41,528 nucleotides of DNA, from assembly GCA_012799725.1 (NCBI GenBank), contig JAAZKR010000009.1:1-41528 (forward strand). The letters run 5' to 3'. Both the position numbers and the translations under genes were made by a program. Origin of the DNA: Oligosphaeraceae bacterium. Lineage in GTDB: Bacteria; Verrucomicrobiota; Lentisphaeria; Oligosphaerales; Oligosphaeraceae. Positions within the stretch are counted from its first letter, which is position 1. Every line of letters begins with the position of its first letter. Positions 16,844 through 26,600 of the stretch are shown here, one piece after another. Under the pieces are notes generated by a model. It made no database searches, was not told the DNA's origin, and saw only the letters and a list, made by a program, of their open reading frames with translations.

Positions 16844-17653
16844 TTGTTTAATGTGCTGACATTGCTGGAAAATGAAAGGTGGCGGCATGTTCTTGCGGTC
16901 CTGATCTTGATATTGCTGCATTTGCCTCTTGCTCTATTGAAAGTAGACAGCGTAAAAAAAACGGTTGCGGAACTCGATATGCATTTGCCTGAGGTGGTGA
17001 GTTTGCCACATGGCGACAGTGTGGGTTTGCCGCAGTTTATAAATGATCTCTATGATTGGAGCGAGATTGCCGATCCGGCCAGGATGTTGCAGGTTGACAT
17101 GGAAAGTGGCTTTTCGCGTTATGCCAATCCAACTATAAGCTATGTGCAGCCGACATTGCCGCAGTGGAGTGTGCCGGAGTTTCATTTGACGCCATCCGAG
17201 GTTCAGGAGAGTCAGCTGCCGGTGAAATCGGTCAGCCTTGCCGAAATGCTGCAAGCTAATTGGCAGGAAAGCAACGAGTTCTTCCTGCCGCCATTACCCC
17301 GAGAAGAAATTCCAAAAGGCGGTTTCTGGCGTCTTGCAGGACGTCGCGGCGTTATTCAAAACATAGAGATGCCGGCGGAATATGAAGCGCTGTTGCAAGA
17401 TCCTGAGGAGCTGGCCAAATTGAATGACAGCAGTCTGCTTGAGCTTAGCCGACTGCCCGGCGTAGGGCTATTTCGTGTGCGACTCAGGCGCAGTTCTGGA
17501 AACAGCAAACTGGATCAGATTGCTGCACAGGCATTGCGCTTGCATCTGTTTAAAAAACAGGCTCAGGCACGGGCGGAATCTATGTCCGACTTTGAAATGC
17601 GCCGCAGCTTGATACTGGAAGTAGATTGGAGACCTGCCCCGGTGACGCCATGA
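16844..17653 (+). CDS. TonB-like single-span envelope protein
   Basis: This 269-residue protein has one N-terminal membrane helix (VLAVLILILLHLPLALL) and a long extracytoplasmic part. The C-terminal ~60 residues (FRVRLRRSSGNSKLDQIAAQALRLHLF ... LILEVDW) follow the pattern of TonB C-terminal domains, in which a strand, 'SSGnpxLDxaAlxAL' and a final strand recur. The Pro-Glu/Pro-Lys spacer of classical TonB is replaced by a mildly proline-containing linker. The start is TTG with a strong GAGGAG six bases upstream, and the gene begins nine bases after the exbD stop. Position and fold make it the third member of an ExbB-ExbD-TonB-like module. Confidence 0.7.
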   Translation: MFNVLTLLENERWRHVLAVLILILLHLPLALLKVDSVKKTVAELDMHLPEVVSLPHGDSVGLPQFINDLYDWSEIADPARMLQVDMESGFSRYANPTISYVQPTLPQWSVPEFHLTPSEVQESQLPVKSVSLAEMLQANWQESNEFFLPPLPREEIPKGGFWRLAGRRGVIQNIEMPAEYEALLQDPEELAKLNDSSLLELSRLPGVGLFRVRLRRSSGNSKLDQIAAQALRLHLFKKQAQARAESMSDFEMRRSLILEVDWRPAPVTP

Positions 17654-17654
17654 A

Positions 17655-17884
17655 TCAACAGCAAAGAATCTTTTTATCTTCTGCACTGGCGTTAGAATGC
17701 CCATAATTTTTCCGCAGATTGCACAGATTACCGCCATGGTCGCGCCAATTATGACGCTTGTCTGTTCATTCCTCCTTAAAGAATCTGCATCTATCTACGT
17801 AATCTGCGGATTTCGGAGACAGAAAACAGAAAAACATCTTTGGCATATTAGGCACGACTCGAAGACATAATTCTTTGTTGTTGA
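17655..17884. mobile_element. MITE-like element with CAACAACAAAGAAT ends and internal CCGCAGATT arms
   Basis: TCAACAGCAAAGAAT (17655-17669) and its near-perfect inverse (17870-17884, 14/15) bound a 230-bp segment without a gene. Inside it, TCCGCAGATTGCACAGATT at about 17711-17729 faces an inverted relative at 17782-17812 (on the minus strand AATCCGCAGATTACGTAGAT). The same 14-base end recurs at 27046-27059, and the CCGCAGATT motif recurs at four intergenic places in the window. It looks like a non-coding mobile repeat inserted just after the TonB-like gene. Confidence 0.6.
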
Positions 17885-17886
17885 CC

Positions 17887-18153
17887 ATGAATATTAATTT
17901 GCACATAGAAGAATGCCTGTTGCTTTACACCATCGTGTTGCTGGCTTTTGTCGCCGCCAGCTATATTTTGTTTAGACTGAGACGCAAAGCCGACAATTGG
18001 GAGCCATCCAGGGCCAGGCTGATGTCCTGTCGCAAGTGTGAAAAGGTTTTTCTCATGAAGCGTCAACAAATAGACCGTCGCTGCCCTGCCTGCGGTGAGA
18101 TTTCGCATGAATTTCGTCCGCCGCATTCGGTGTTATTCACCAAGCTGAGATAA
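17887..18153 (+). CDS. Small membrane protein with a C-terminal zinc ribbon
   Basis: The 88-residue product has a hydrophobic helix at residues ~10-32 and then a cytosolic tail with C-x2-C (CRKC) and C-x2-C (CPAC) separated by 17 residues, a zinc-ribbon layout. I take the ATG at 17887; the ORF-track TTG at 17875 lies inside the repeat end that abuts the gene. No clear ribosome-binding sequence is seen. The function is unknown; a regulatory or assembly role at the membrane is possible. Confidence 0.6.
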   Translation: MNINLHIEECLLLYTIVLLAFVAASYILFRLRRKADNWEPSRARLMSCRKCEKVFLMKRQQIDRRCPACGEISHEFRPPHSVLFTKLR

Positions 18154-18309
18154 GCAAATACCGACTGGGTTTGCCGCTGACTGCTGACTGCCGAGCAGCA
18201 AGCACGGCCAGCAACAAATAACAATGGGCAAATGGTAAAATGCTTTGGCCTGAAGTTAGTAATCGTTCATCATAGAACTTCGTACATTAACTATTTATTA
18301 TTCAACCGC

Positions 18310-20571
18310 ATGTCAACTTGGTTTAGCTACGCACTGTTGTTTTTATTGCTGGCTGCTTCTTCCGGTTTTGCCCAGGCATTAGACCTAGCCAAGGCGGCGG
18401 CAACCTGCATTCCCAGCGCAGCGGCATCTGCGGCCAATTTGCGCAGCTTTTCCGCTAATCAAGCTGCCCTTGAGCTCGAGGCGCGTTTTTCTTTGCAGGG
18501 GAACAATCGTGCCTGCTGGGATTTTCCGCTGCAGGCCGACCTTTCACAAATGTCGGCTTTACGTTTGCGTTATCGCAGTTTTAATACACCCGTAGTCAGC
18601 CAGTTCAATGTCTACTTGCGTATGGGCGGCAATTGGTATGCTGCAAGCTTTGCGCCGGAAGGCAATGGTGCTTGGGAAGAGTGCATCATTCCCAAAACCA
18701 GTTTTTTACCGGAGAGTGGCAGCAATTCTTGGCGTCAGGCTAATATGCTGCGTATTGCAGCTTGGCGCGGCGGTACCGGCGAGCTGCTGCTGCAATTTGT
18801 TGCACTCGAGCTACTCGCGCCCAATTGCAGTATTGCTTTATTGCGCAGCGGCGGCAATAGTGAGCAACAAAAAGAGGCCTACAAATACGCCAGGCATCTA
18901 GGTGACAACCTTTTTCAGGGTGGACTCTATCCTGCGGTTCTGGAGGGGGATGATTGTAGCGCCAGCTTGTTATATCCTTATCAGCTTGTATTGCTCCCAT
19001 TTGCCGAAGCAGCTTCGCCAGCACAATTGTCGGCGATCAATTTATATATACAAAATCGCGGCAAAGTCGGTGTTTTCCACGCTTTGCCACCACTGTTAGC
19101 GGCGCGTCTACAATTTCCAGCAGGGCGTTTTACGCTAGCTAAGTCTCTGCCTGCGCCTTTGGCGATGGTGGAGCCGGTGGCACAGCGCTTAACTGGCTCT
19201 AAGTCCTTCCGACAACAATCCGGTGCGTTTATTGCTTTGGCACCCTCTGAGGTTTACAGTGTCAATGCCTGGTGGGTGGATAGCAAGGGCAAGAACAGCG
19301 GTTATCCGGCCATCATTGAAAACCGCTCCGGATTCTGGATGACGCATGTATTTTTGAATCAGGATTCTGAACCGGCTTTTTTAACTTTACTATCTCAGAT
19401 GCAACGTTTTTTGCCCGGCCTGGAGCAAGCTGCCGCTGCTGCAAGCCTGAATCGTGCACGCTTTGCGGTGGCTAATGCTGGCGAGAACAAGCGTCGCCAA
19501 GCGGCAGCGGAGTTGGCCAGGGCCAATCAGGCCTTTCAAAATCGTCAATACGAGCAAAGCAGGCTGTATGCCATCAATAGCTTAAATCAGCTGCGAAATG
19601 CAGGGATTATGCAGATGCCTGCCAGACCCAACGAGTTCAGGGCAATGTGGTGCAGAAGTCCTTTGGGACTGCCGGGGCACAATTGGGATGAAAGTATCAG
19701 CTTGTTGAAAAAGGCTTCTTTCAGTGCAATTTTTCCCAATATGTCACATGCTTTTGCATCAACACATGCTAATGCCAGGCAGATAGAGGAATGCCTGCAA
19801 GCTTGCAGGCGACACGGTCTTGCCATGCATCTATGGCTGAGCTGCCTGGGTGCGCAGGATTTCTCGGAAGTCGAACTGCGCCGATTGGCTGCACAGGGGC
19901 GCTTGCAGTGCAAAGCCAATGGAGCAGTGCTGCCTTGGTTATGTCCAAATCAAAGCCGCAACCGCAAACAAATAATCGAAAGCGCTGCCGAATTGTGTAG
20001 ACGTTATGCTCTGGACGGGTTGCATTTGGACCTGATACGCTATCCGGGCAGTCAGGCATGCTTCTGTGATGCTTGCAGGGAGGCCTTTGCCGCTTATCTA
20101 CAAAAACCGATCCCATCTTGGCCGGACACTGCACAATATCAGGCACGGCAGGAATGGGAGGAGTTTCGTCGGCTCAGCATTAGTAACTTGGTCAAGGACA
20201 TACGTTTGGCGGCAAAGGCGCAGCGTCCGCAAATCCTTTTGTCTGCTGCGGTTTACACGGACTGGCAGAGTGCCAGAAGCACGGTAGGTCAGGATTGGGT
20301 TAACTGGCAAAGAGGGCGTCTGCTGGACTTTGTCTGTCCCATGAACTATCGTGCCAGTGCGACTCTTTTCGCCAATGATTTGCGGCGTCAAAAACAGCAA
20401 CTCGGCGGTTTGGAAGCGGTGTTGCCGGGCATAGGAGTGAGCAGCGAGAACATGTCAGCACAGGAGTTAATCCGGCAGGTTCAGGCCTGTAGACAAGCCG
20501 GAGCAGTTGGCTTTATACTCTTTGAATATACGCCACGATTAGCTTTTGATTTGCTGCCGCAATTGCAATAG
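18310..20571 (+). CDS. Secreted glycoside hydrolase-like protein (GHL10/DUF187 type)
   Basis: The product is 753 residues from the ATG at 18310. That start gives a clean signal peptide (STWFSYALLFLLLAA ... GFAQA), while the ORF-track start at 18232 would add 26 residues before it. The N-terminal ~170 residues look like a beta-sandwich of carbohydrate-binding type, then come a domain of unknown role and an alanine-rich helical segment. The last ~320 residues form a GHL10-type TIM barrel: RAMWCRSPLG, RRHGLAMHLWLSCLGA, DGLHLDLIRYPG, VCPMNYR and GFILFEY are its strand landmarks, with the acidic pair of DGLHLDLIRYPG at the presumed active site. It likely acts on polysaccharide or peptidoglycan outside the cytoplasm. 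The substrate cannot be told from sequence. Confidence 0.87.
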   Translation: MSTWFSYALLFLLLAASSGFAQALDLAKAAATCIPSAAASAANLRSFSANQAALELEARFSLQGNNRACWDFPLQADLSQMSALRLRYRSFNTPVVSQFNVYLRMGGNWYAASFAPEGNGAWEECIIPKTSFLPESGSNSWRQANMLRIAAWRGGTGELLLQFVALELLAPNCSIALLRSGGNSEQQKEAYKYARHLGDNLFQGGLYPAVLEGDDCSASLLYPYQLVLLPFAEAASPAQLSAINLYIQNRGKVGVFHALPPLLAARLQFPAGRFTLAKSLPAPLAMVEPVAQRLTGSKSFRQQSGAFIALAPSEVYSVNAWWVDSKGKNSGYPAIIENRSGFWMTHVFLNQDSEPAFLTLLSQMQRFLPGLEQAAAAASLNRARFAVANAGENKRRQAAAELARANQAFQNRQYEQSRLYAINSLNQLRNAGIMQMPARPNEFRAMWCRSPLGLPGHNWDESISLLKKASFSAIFPNMSHAFASTHANARQIEECLQACRRHGLAMHLWLSCLGAQDFSEVELRRLAAQGRLQCKANGAVLPWLCPNQSRNRKQIIESAAELCRRYALDGLHLDLIRYPGSQACFCDACREAFAAYLQKPIPSWPDTAQYQARQEWEEFRRLSISNLVKDIRLAAKAQRPQILLSAAVYTDWQSARSTVGQDWVNWQRGRLLDFVCPMNYRASATLFANDLRRQKQQLGGLEAVLPGIGVSSENMSAQELIRQVQACRQAGAVGFILFEYTPRLAFDLLPQLQ

Positions 20572-20618
20572 GCCGGTTTTTCCCTGTCTTCTTGTGTTCC
20601 GCTGCTATGAGTCGGCGA

Positions 20619-21386
20619 CTATTCCCAGATAAATTTGCTATCTGTCAGTTTTCTGATAGCCAATTCCGGGGTATGCAAGAATATGGGCAGCAGGCGTTCG
20701 CGCATTTTGGCGGCATCTACCAGCCTGGAAATACTTTTGCCCAGCACGCCATATTTCAGGGCTCCGGCCTTTTCGACTACTTGTTCCATGTCCACATAAT
20801 TATCTTTTTTGGGGGCATGCCAGTGATGTTCCAGTTCATGCCATTGGTTGTTGTAGTCGCAAACATATAGGGTGCTGCTTTCTTCTGTGTGCAGGCCTGG
20901 CACTCTGGCTTCGATCTCCAAGGCATGCATGCAGGTATTGGCGGTGAAATTTGTGGCCATGAAGAGGATATGGCCGCCGTTACGCATGAGCTTGCCGTAG
21001 GGGCTGTCCGCTGACCAAGGGGTACGCGCCTGCAAATGCCCTTCACAGAAGAATTTCGCTTTGGCACCGAGCGCCGCAATGGAATGTACCGGGTGCAGAC
21101 TGCGCAAAGCTCCGGGACGTTTGCGGAATACATTTGAGAGCGCACCCACTGTGCCGGGGGTATGTTCCACATGAAAGACCGGCTGCTCGCGGTTGACATT
21201 GCCGGAGACAGTTGACATCATCAAGGTGCCTTCCGGGCCGAGTATTTCCAACAGACCATCGATAACGCTGTCTGCGCCACCTTCTATTGGTCCCAGCTTA
21301 CGCAGTGAAGAGTGTACCAGCAGCTGCATGCCGGGTTTGACTCCCAGCAGCTCCAGTTGTCTGATAAATAAAGCTTTGTCTAACAA
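20619..21386 (-). CDS. AAC(3)-family N-acetyltransferase, stand-alone
   Basis: This 255-residue single-domain protein is of the usual family length. The family landmarks are LLVHSSLRKLG, GADSVIDGL, GTLMMST, RSLHPVHSIAALG and SPYGKLM...NTCMHALEIE. The fold transfers acetyl from acetyl-CoA to an amino group. Many chromosomal members have no tested activity on aminoglycosides, so a resistance call would be premature. The start is TTG at 21386, two bases after the cutC stop, so the pair is translated together. It is related in fold to the C-terminal domains of the two large fusions in this window. Confidence 0.9.
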   Translation of the reverse strand: MLDKALFIRQLELLGVKPGMQLLVHSSLRKLGPIEGGADSVIDGLLEILGPEGTLMMSTVSGNVNREQPVFHVEHTPGTVGALSNVFRKRPGALRSLHPVHSIAALGAKAKFFCEGHLQARTPWSADSPYGKLMRNGGHILFMATNFTANTCMHALEIEARVPGLHTEESSTLYVCDYNNQWHELEHHWHAPKKDNYVDMEQVVEKAGALKYGVLGKSISRLVDAAKMRERLLPIFLHTPELAIRKLTDSKFIWE

Positions 21387-21388
21387 TG

Positions 21389-22174
21389 TTATTTTTTCCT
21401 TTTGTGTGTATCCATGATGCGGCGTATTTCGCGCACCGCTTCTTCTTCCAGGTACTCAACAGCATCCATGCCTTTCTGCAAATGATCGTCCGCAGCTGCT
21501 TCCATGTCGGGGCGATATTTCATGCCGGAGGCTCTGCATCTGTAGCCGTTGACGATATGGTATTCTTGGAATGGCGTATTATTCAGGAAATCAGGCAGAT
21601 TTTCTGTTTTGAATGCGGAGCCGAGGGCAATGACCATCTTAATTCTGCCGGCGGCCAGTTCAAACAGGTCAGGCAGCATTTTACGATCCCAAGTGCCGCT
21701 CTGCGCCAATCCGCCGCAGAGCACATATTCTACTCCTAGGTCTATGGCTTGTCGCATGGTTTCGAAAGGATCACGCACAGCGTCAAAAGCGCGATGCAAT
21801 GTAACCAGCTTACCCTCGTTATGCTTGATCAGCTCGCGCATGCGTGGCAGATCAAGTTCGCCCTCGGGAGTTAAAATGCCGAACATAAGACCATCTATGC
21901 CTTGTTGTAGCAGCAGCTCTTGGTCATGGCGCATCGTGGTGAATTCTGTTTTGCTGTAAAGCATATCACCGGCTCTGGGTCTGAGCATGGCAAAAAGCCC
22001 TATGTTTATGGCTGCTTTTTTGCGTGCCTCAACGCAGGCCTTGACCAAACCAGCGCTGGGAGTCAAAGCACCTTCATTGGGGCTGACGTAGAGTTCTACG
22101 CGGTCGGCACCACCTCGATGAGCTGCGAAAACATCCTCGATGCTGCGTGCGCCGACCTCAAGCTGATAAGACAT
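21389..22174 (-). CDS. cutC: CutC family protein
   Basis: This 261-residue TIM-barrel protein carries the CutC signature LEVGARSIEDVFAAHRGGADRVELYVSPNEGALTPS at the N-terminus, followed by MLRPRAGDMLYS, LVTLHRAFDA and VLCGGLAQS. CutC was first linked to copper tolerance in E. coli, but its biochemical role is unsettled. It is 261 residues against about 250 in the family. It is co-transcribed with the AAC(3)-family gene and divergent from sbcDC, with a 226-bp shared upstream region. Confidence 0.92.
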   Translation of the reverse strand: MSYQLEVGARSIEDVFAAHRGGADRVELYVSPNEGALTPSAGLVKACVEARKKAAINIGLFAMLRPRAGDMLYSKTEFTTMRHDQELLLQQGIDGLMFGILTPEGELDLPRMRELIKHNEGKLVTLHRAFDAVRDPFETMRQAIDLGVEYVLCGGLAQSGTWDRKMLPDLFELAAGRIKMVIALGSAFKTENLPDFLNNTPFQEYHIVNGYRCRASGMKYRPDMEAAADDHLQKGMDAVEYLEEEAVREIRRIMDTHKRKK

Positions 22175-22236
22175 TATGAATGATTCCCTACATTAAGTTT
22201 AATTCATTTGCCGACTAAAATTGTGGCGGCATACTC

Positions 22237-22265
22237 TTTGCAATGCATGCAGTGCAAACTATAAT
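22237..22265 (+). promoter_or_regulatory. Predicted sbcDC promoter with an overlapping palindrome
   Basis: TTGCAA (22238-22243) and TATAAT (22260-22265) are 16 bases apart. The spacer is filled by a near-perfect 22-bp palindrome (22237-22258): TTTGCA and TGCAAA arms around a TGCATGCA core, 20 of 22 positions symmetric. A bound dimeric repressor would cover the -35 box and spacer. The regulator is not identified. Confidence 0.6.
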
Positions 22266-22400
22266 ATATACTGTCCGGAAAGGATTTAAGCTGAGACAAC
22301 CCTGAGAAGTCACGCTGTTGATGCTTGCGAACGAAGCTCAGGCTTCACGGGGCGGGGCAGGGATATATTCGTATGAAATAGACATTTACTGGAGTAAACC

Positions 22401-23630
22401 ATGCGGGTAATGCACAGCTCTGACTGGCACTTGGGACGACGTCTGTACGGACAGTCGCGTGACGATGAGTTTGAGGCGTTTTTAACCTGGCTGTTGGAGG
22501 AAATCCAGCGTCAGGCTGTGGATGTATTGCTATTGGCCGGCGATATCTTCGATATCAATGTGCCCAGCAACCGAGCGCAACAGCTATACTATCAATTTCT
22601 GCGCCGAATAGGGCAGACCCAATGTCGGCATGTGGTTGTTATTGCCGGCAATCATGATTCGCCCAGTTTTCTGGATGCGCCACAAGAACTGCTCAAGGCA
22701 TTAAATATCCATGTGGTCGGCAGCAAAAGAGACGATATTGCCGATGAACTTGTCTGCATTTATGATGATGCCGGGCAGCTGGAGTTACTGGTTGCGGCCG
22801 TGCCTTATTTGCGCGACCGCGATGTGCGCAGCAGCTCTGCCGGTGAAAGTTACAGCGAAGCGGCAGAAAAGCTCAAGGATGGGGTCGCACAGCACTATCA
22901 GGAGATTGCCGCTCTGGCCGCCCTTAAACGGCAAGAATCCGGTCGTCAAGTGCCGATCATAGGCATGGGGCATCTTTTTACGGAAGGCGGGTTGACGGTA
23001 GAGGGTGACGGCGTGCGCGAGCTTCACGTCGGCACTTTGGCGCAGATCGAGTCGAGGCTTATCAGCCAAGGCTTTGACTATTTGGCGCTGGGGCATCTGC
23101 ATGTGCCGCAAATCGTTGCCGGTAACGAGATGATCGCTTATTGCGGCTCACCTCTGGCCATGGGCTTTAATGAGGCCGGACAACAAAAAAGCTTGCGCAT
23201 CATTGAATTCCAGGAAAATGCAAAACCTGGCATTGAAGTACTGCCCATTCCGGTATGGCAGAAGCTGGAACCTGTACAGGGTGACTGGCCAGCAATTGCC
23301 GAAAAATTGCTTGAACTTAAAAATGCGGATGTGGATGCCTGGCTGGAAATTGTTTATGAAAGTGATGAGCTTTGCGTTGATTTGCGCGAAAAAGTCCATG
23401 CATTGCTTGAAGGCACTCGGCTATTGCCTTTGCGCATCATAAATAAGCAAGTCACTGATACAATCTTGCAGGCGGAAGCCGAAATCGATTGCCTGCAAGA
23501 TATGGATCATGAGCAGGTTTTTCAGCGACGGCTTGAAATCGAGCAACTGCCGGCAGAGCAGCAGGAGCAACTTTTTATGCTGTATCAAAACCTGCTGAGG
23601 GACCTGCTGGAAGAAGATCAGAATAAATGA
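22401..23630 (+). CDS. sbcD: Nuclease SbcCD subunit D
   Basis: This 409-residue Mre11-like phosphoesterase has all the metal-site motifs in order: SSDWHLGRRLYG, LLLAGDIFD, VVIAGNHDSP, GMGHLF and LGHLHVPQ. With SbcC it forms the nuclease that cleaves hairpins and processes DNA ends. The length agrees with E. coli SbcD (400). TGGAG lies six bases before the ATG. It is 52 bp upstream of sbcC in the same operon. Confidence 0.97.
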   Translation: MRVMHSSDWHLGRRLYGQSRDDEFEAFLTWLLEEIQRQAVDVLLLAGDIFDINVPSNRAQQLYYQFLRRIGQTQCRHVVVIAGNHDSPSFLDAPQELLKALNIHVVGSKRDDIADELVCIYDDAGQLELLVAAVPYLRDRDVRSSSAGESYSEAAEKLKDGVAQHYQEIAALAALKRQESGRQVPIIGMGHLFTEGGLTVEGDGVRELHVGTLAQIESRLISQGFDYLALGHLHVPQIVAGNEMIAYCGSPLAMGFNEAGQQKSLRIIEFQENAKPGIEVLPIPVWQKLEPVQGDWPAIAEKLLELKNADVDAWLEIVYESDELCVDLREKVHALLEGTRLLPLRIINKQVTDTILQAEAEIDCLQDMDHEQVFQRRLEIEQLPAEQQEQLFMLYQNLLRDLLEEDQNK

Positions 23631-23682
23631 GCAACTGATGATAAGACGAGGAGTTTGGGGCAATCTCCAGGCTTGAAATATC

Positions 23683-26600
23683 ATGAAAATAGAAAAAATT
23701 TCTTTGAGCAATCTTAATTCGCTTTATGGTAACTGGGAGATAGACCTGACTCATCCCGACTACGAAGCCAGTGGTATTTTTGCTATTGTCGGTTCTACCG
23801 GAGCTGGGAAAAGCAGCATATTGGATGCCATCTGCCTGGCCTTGTATGGGCAAACTCCGCGTTTGGGCAAGATCACCCAAAGCAGCAATGAGATCATGAG
23901 CCGGCATTGTGGTTATTGCCGGGCGGAAGTGCATTTTATGGCTGAAGGCAAGCGCTATCGGGCTACCTGGATGCAACAACGCGCGCGTAAAAAAACCGAC
24001 GGGCCATTACAGGCGGCAAACCATATCCTGGCAGAGGCCGACAGCAACCGTATAATCAAAGACAAAGTCTCGGAGGTTCCCGCTGAAATAGAACAGATAA
24101 GCGGCATGGACTTCAAGCGTTTTACGCGTTCCATGCTTCTGGCGCAAGGTGATTTCGCCGCTTTCTTGCTGGCTAACGACAATGAGCGTGCTGAAATACT
24201 GGAAAAAATCACCGGCACTGATCTCTACCGCAAGGTTTCCATAGCGGCATTCAAGCGCCATAGTGATGAAAAGAATAACCTGGAGCTGCTTGAGGCGGAA
24301 ATAAAAGGCATAAAGCTGCTTGAGCAGGAAGAAAAACATCTGCTGCAACAAGAGCTTGACGGCTTGAACAAGGAATTGGGCGGTATCGAGGCCGAACTGA
24401 AGACGACACAGGCTTCTTGCGATTGGTATATAATGCGCAAGAAGCTGGAGACGGAACAACGGCAAATAAGCGCTGGCTTGCAGGAATTACAACAGGACTT
24501 GCAGGGATTCGTGTCCTCACAGCTGAAGTTGGAGGCAGCGCAGCGGGCAGCCGATCTGGCTGCCGACTATGCAGACCTGCAAAATCTACGCCGACAAAAA
24601 ACTGAGAATGCAAAAGAATGGCAGGCATGCCAGGAGTCTTTACCGAAATTGCAAGAAGGATTGACAAAAGTCAACACTGAAAAGATACGAGTTGAACAAG
24701 GCATGGAAGAGCTAAAAAAACAGTCTGAGAATTTGCGGCCAGTGTTGCGTGCTGTGCAAAAGCTCGATAACCAGATACAGTTAGAGCAAAGGCAAGTTGA
24801 CGCGGAGGCAAAAAAAACAAAGCAGGTTGAACTGGACTTGCAAGCTGAAATAAAGAACAAAAATGGCTTGAAGCTGGATAAAGAAAAGCTGGAGAGCAAG
24901 CAGCAAAGCAATACGCAGGCCTTATTGGATACTCAGGCAGACCAGGCTTTGGAAAATGGCGGCTTGGAACGTATAGCTGAGCTGTTTGCCAACCTGCAAA
25001 AGAATGAAAGCAGGTTAAAACAGGCTGAGACTGCCTCGCGCAGTGCCGCGCAGGAACATGAAAAAGCCACAAAAGCGCTGAGTGACGTAGAGAAGATGCA
25101 AGAGGCCGATAATAAAAAGGCTGCCCAGCATCAAGAGGAGTTAAAGCAGGTTGAAGCTGAAGTTTCCAAGTTGCTGGCAGATACTCCGCTTGCTGCTCAC
25201 AAAACCGAACTGGAACATCTGCGCGAAAAAGCCGAGTTGCAGCGTTTGTTGCTCAGCATGGAGGAACAGCGTTCGAAGCTGGTAGACGGCGAGCCTTGTC
25301 CACTCTGCGGCGCAATAGAACACCCCTATGCACGTGGAAATATGCCCGCGTTAGACGAAATCGAAGAGCAATTGCAAGTTAAAAGAAAGTTGATCGCAGA
25401 CATTGAACGCAGCCAGGAAAAACAAGAGGAAATAAGAAAAAAGCATGATGCGGTGGCAACCAGCGTGCAGAAAACTCAACAGAAGGTGCATGAGGCCAAG
25501 TTATTGTGCAGTAAAACAGAAAATGCCTTGGAAAATGCTAAAAAAGATGCGGCAAGTGGGCAGGAGGCCTGTGGCGAGGCGAAAAAAAATATCGTCCACG
25601 CTCTTCTGCCTTTGGGAATAGGCGACAAGATAAACCTGCAAGCTGATGAGCTGCTGAAACAGCTGGGCAAACGTCTGGAAAACCGCCGACAATTGCTTAA
25701 AGATCAAGAGGACCTGGGAAAAAAGATCAACGAGCAGGCTGGGAAGATAGAGACCAGCGAAAAACTCAGTCAGGTAAAAGACAAGGCTTTGCAAGAGGCT
25801 AAATCAGCACTAAAAGAACGGGAAACAGAGCTGCAACAGTTGAAAAAAGAAAGAGCAGATATGTTTGGCAGCAAAGACCCAGGCAAGGAAGAGCAGAAGC
25901 TGCTTGATGAAACCCGTGAAAAAGAAAAATCGCAAAAAAAACTGGAACAAGACCTGAAGAAAATAGAGGATAAAAAACTTGTCTGTGAAGAAAAAATCAA
26001 ACAGCTGCATTTGAAGAGTGAAGACATTGAGGCTAAGCTGGCTCAGGCTATACCCGCCTTTAACAGCGCTTTGCAGGATAAGGGCTTTGCCGATGAAGAT
26101 CAATTTGTCCAAAGCATTTTGCCACAGGAAGAAAGAGAGCGCTTGAACAATGCGGCAGAGGCGTTGAAAGTCCGCAAGATTACTTTGCAGAATAGGAAGC
26201 AAAGCAACGAAGACAGCTTAACTGAGCATATGTCAACTCCGCCTGCGGATCAGGATGAGCCTGCTGCAATTGCCCGGCTTGCAGAAGTCAAGGAAAAGCA
26301 GAGTAAGATTAATCAGCGTTTGGGCGGCATAAAAGAACGCCTGGAGCAAGATCAAATTGCACAGAGTGGCGTGCAGGACAAGCACAAATTAAGGGATCGT
26401 CAATATGCAATCGTACAGGACTGGCAGATGCTTTCCGAACTGATCGGTTCTGCTGATGGCAAAAAATATACGCGTTTTGCCCAAGGACTCACCTTTGATG
26501 TGCTCATCAGGCAGGCTAATCAAAAGTTGCGCTTGCTGAACAACCGCTATCTTTTGAAGCGGGTGCCGGGACAGCTTGCTCTTGATGTCATAGATACCTA

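Noticed and set aside
20619-21386. Aminoglycoside-resistance gene
   Set aside because: The AAC(3) fold is clear, but the three family members here lie in metabolic contexts and many chromosomal members have no shown drug activity.
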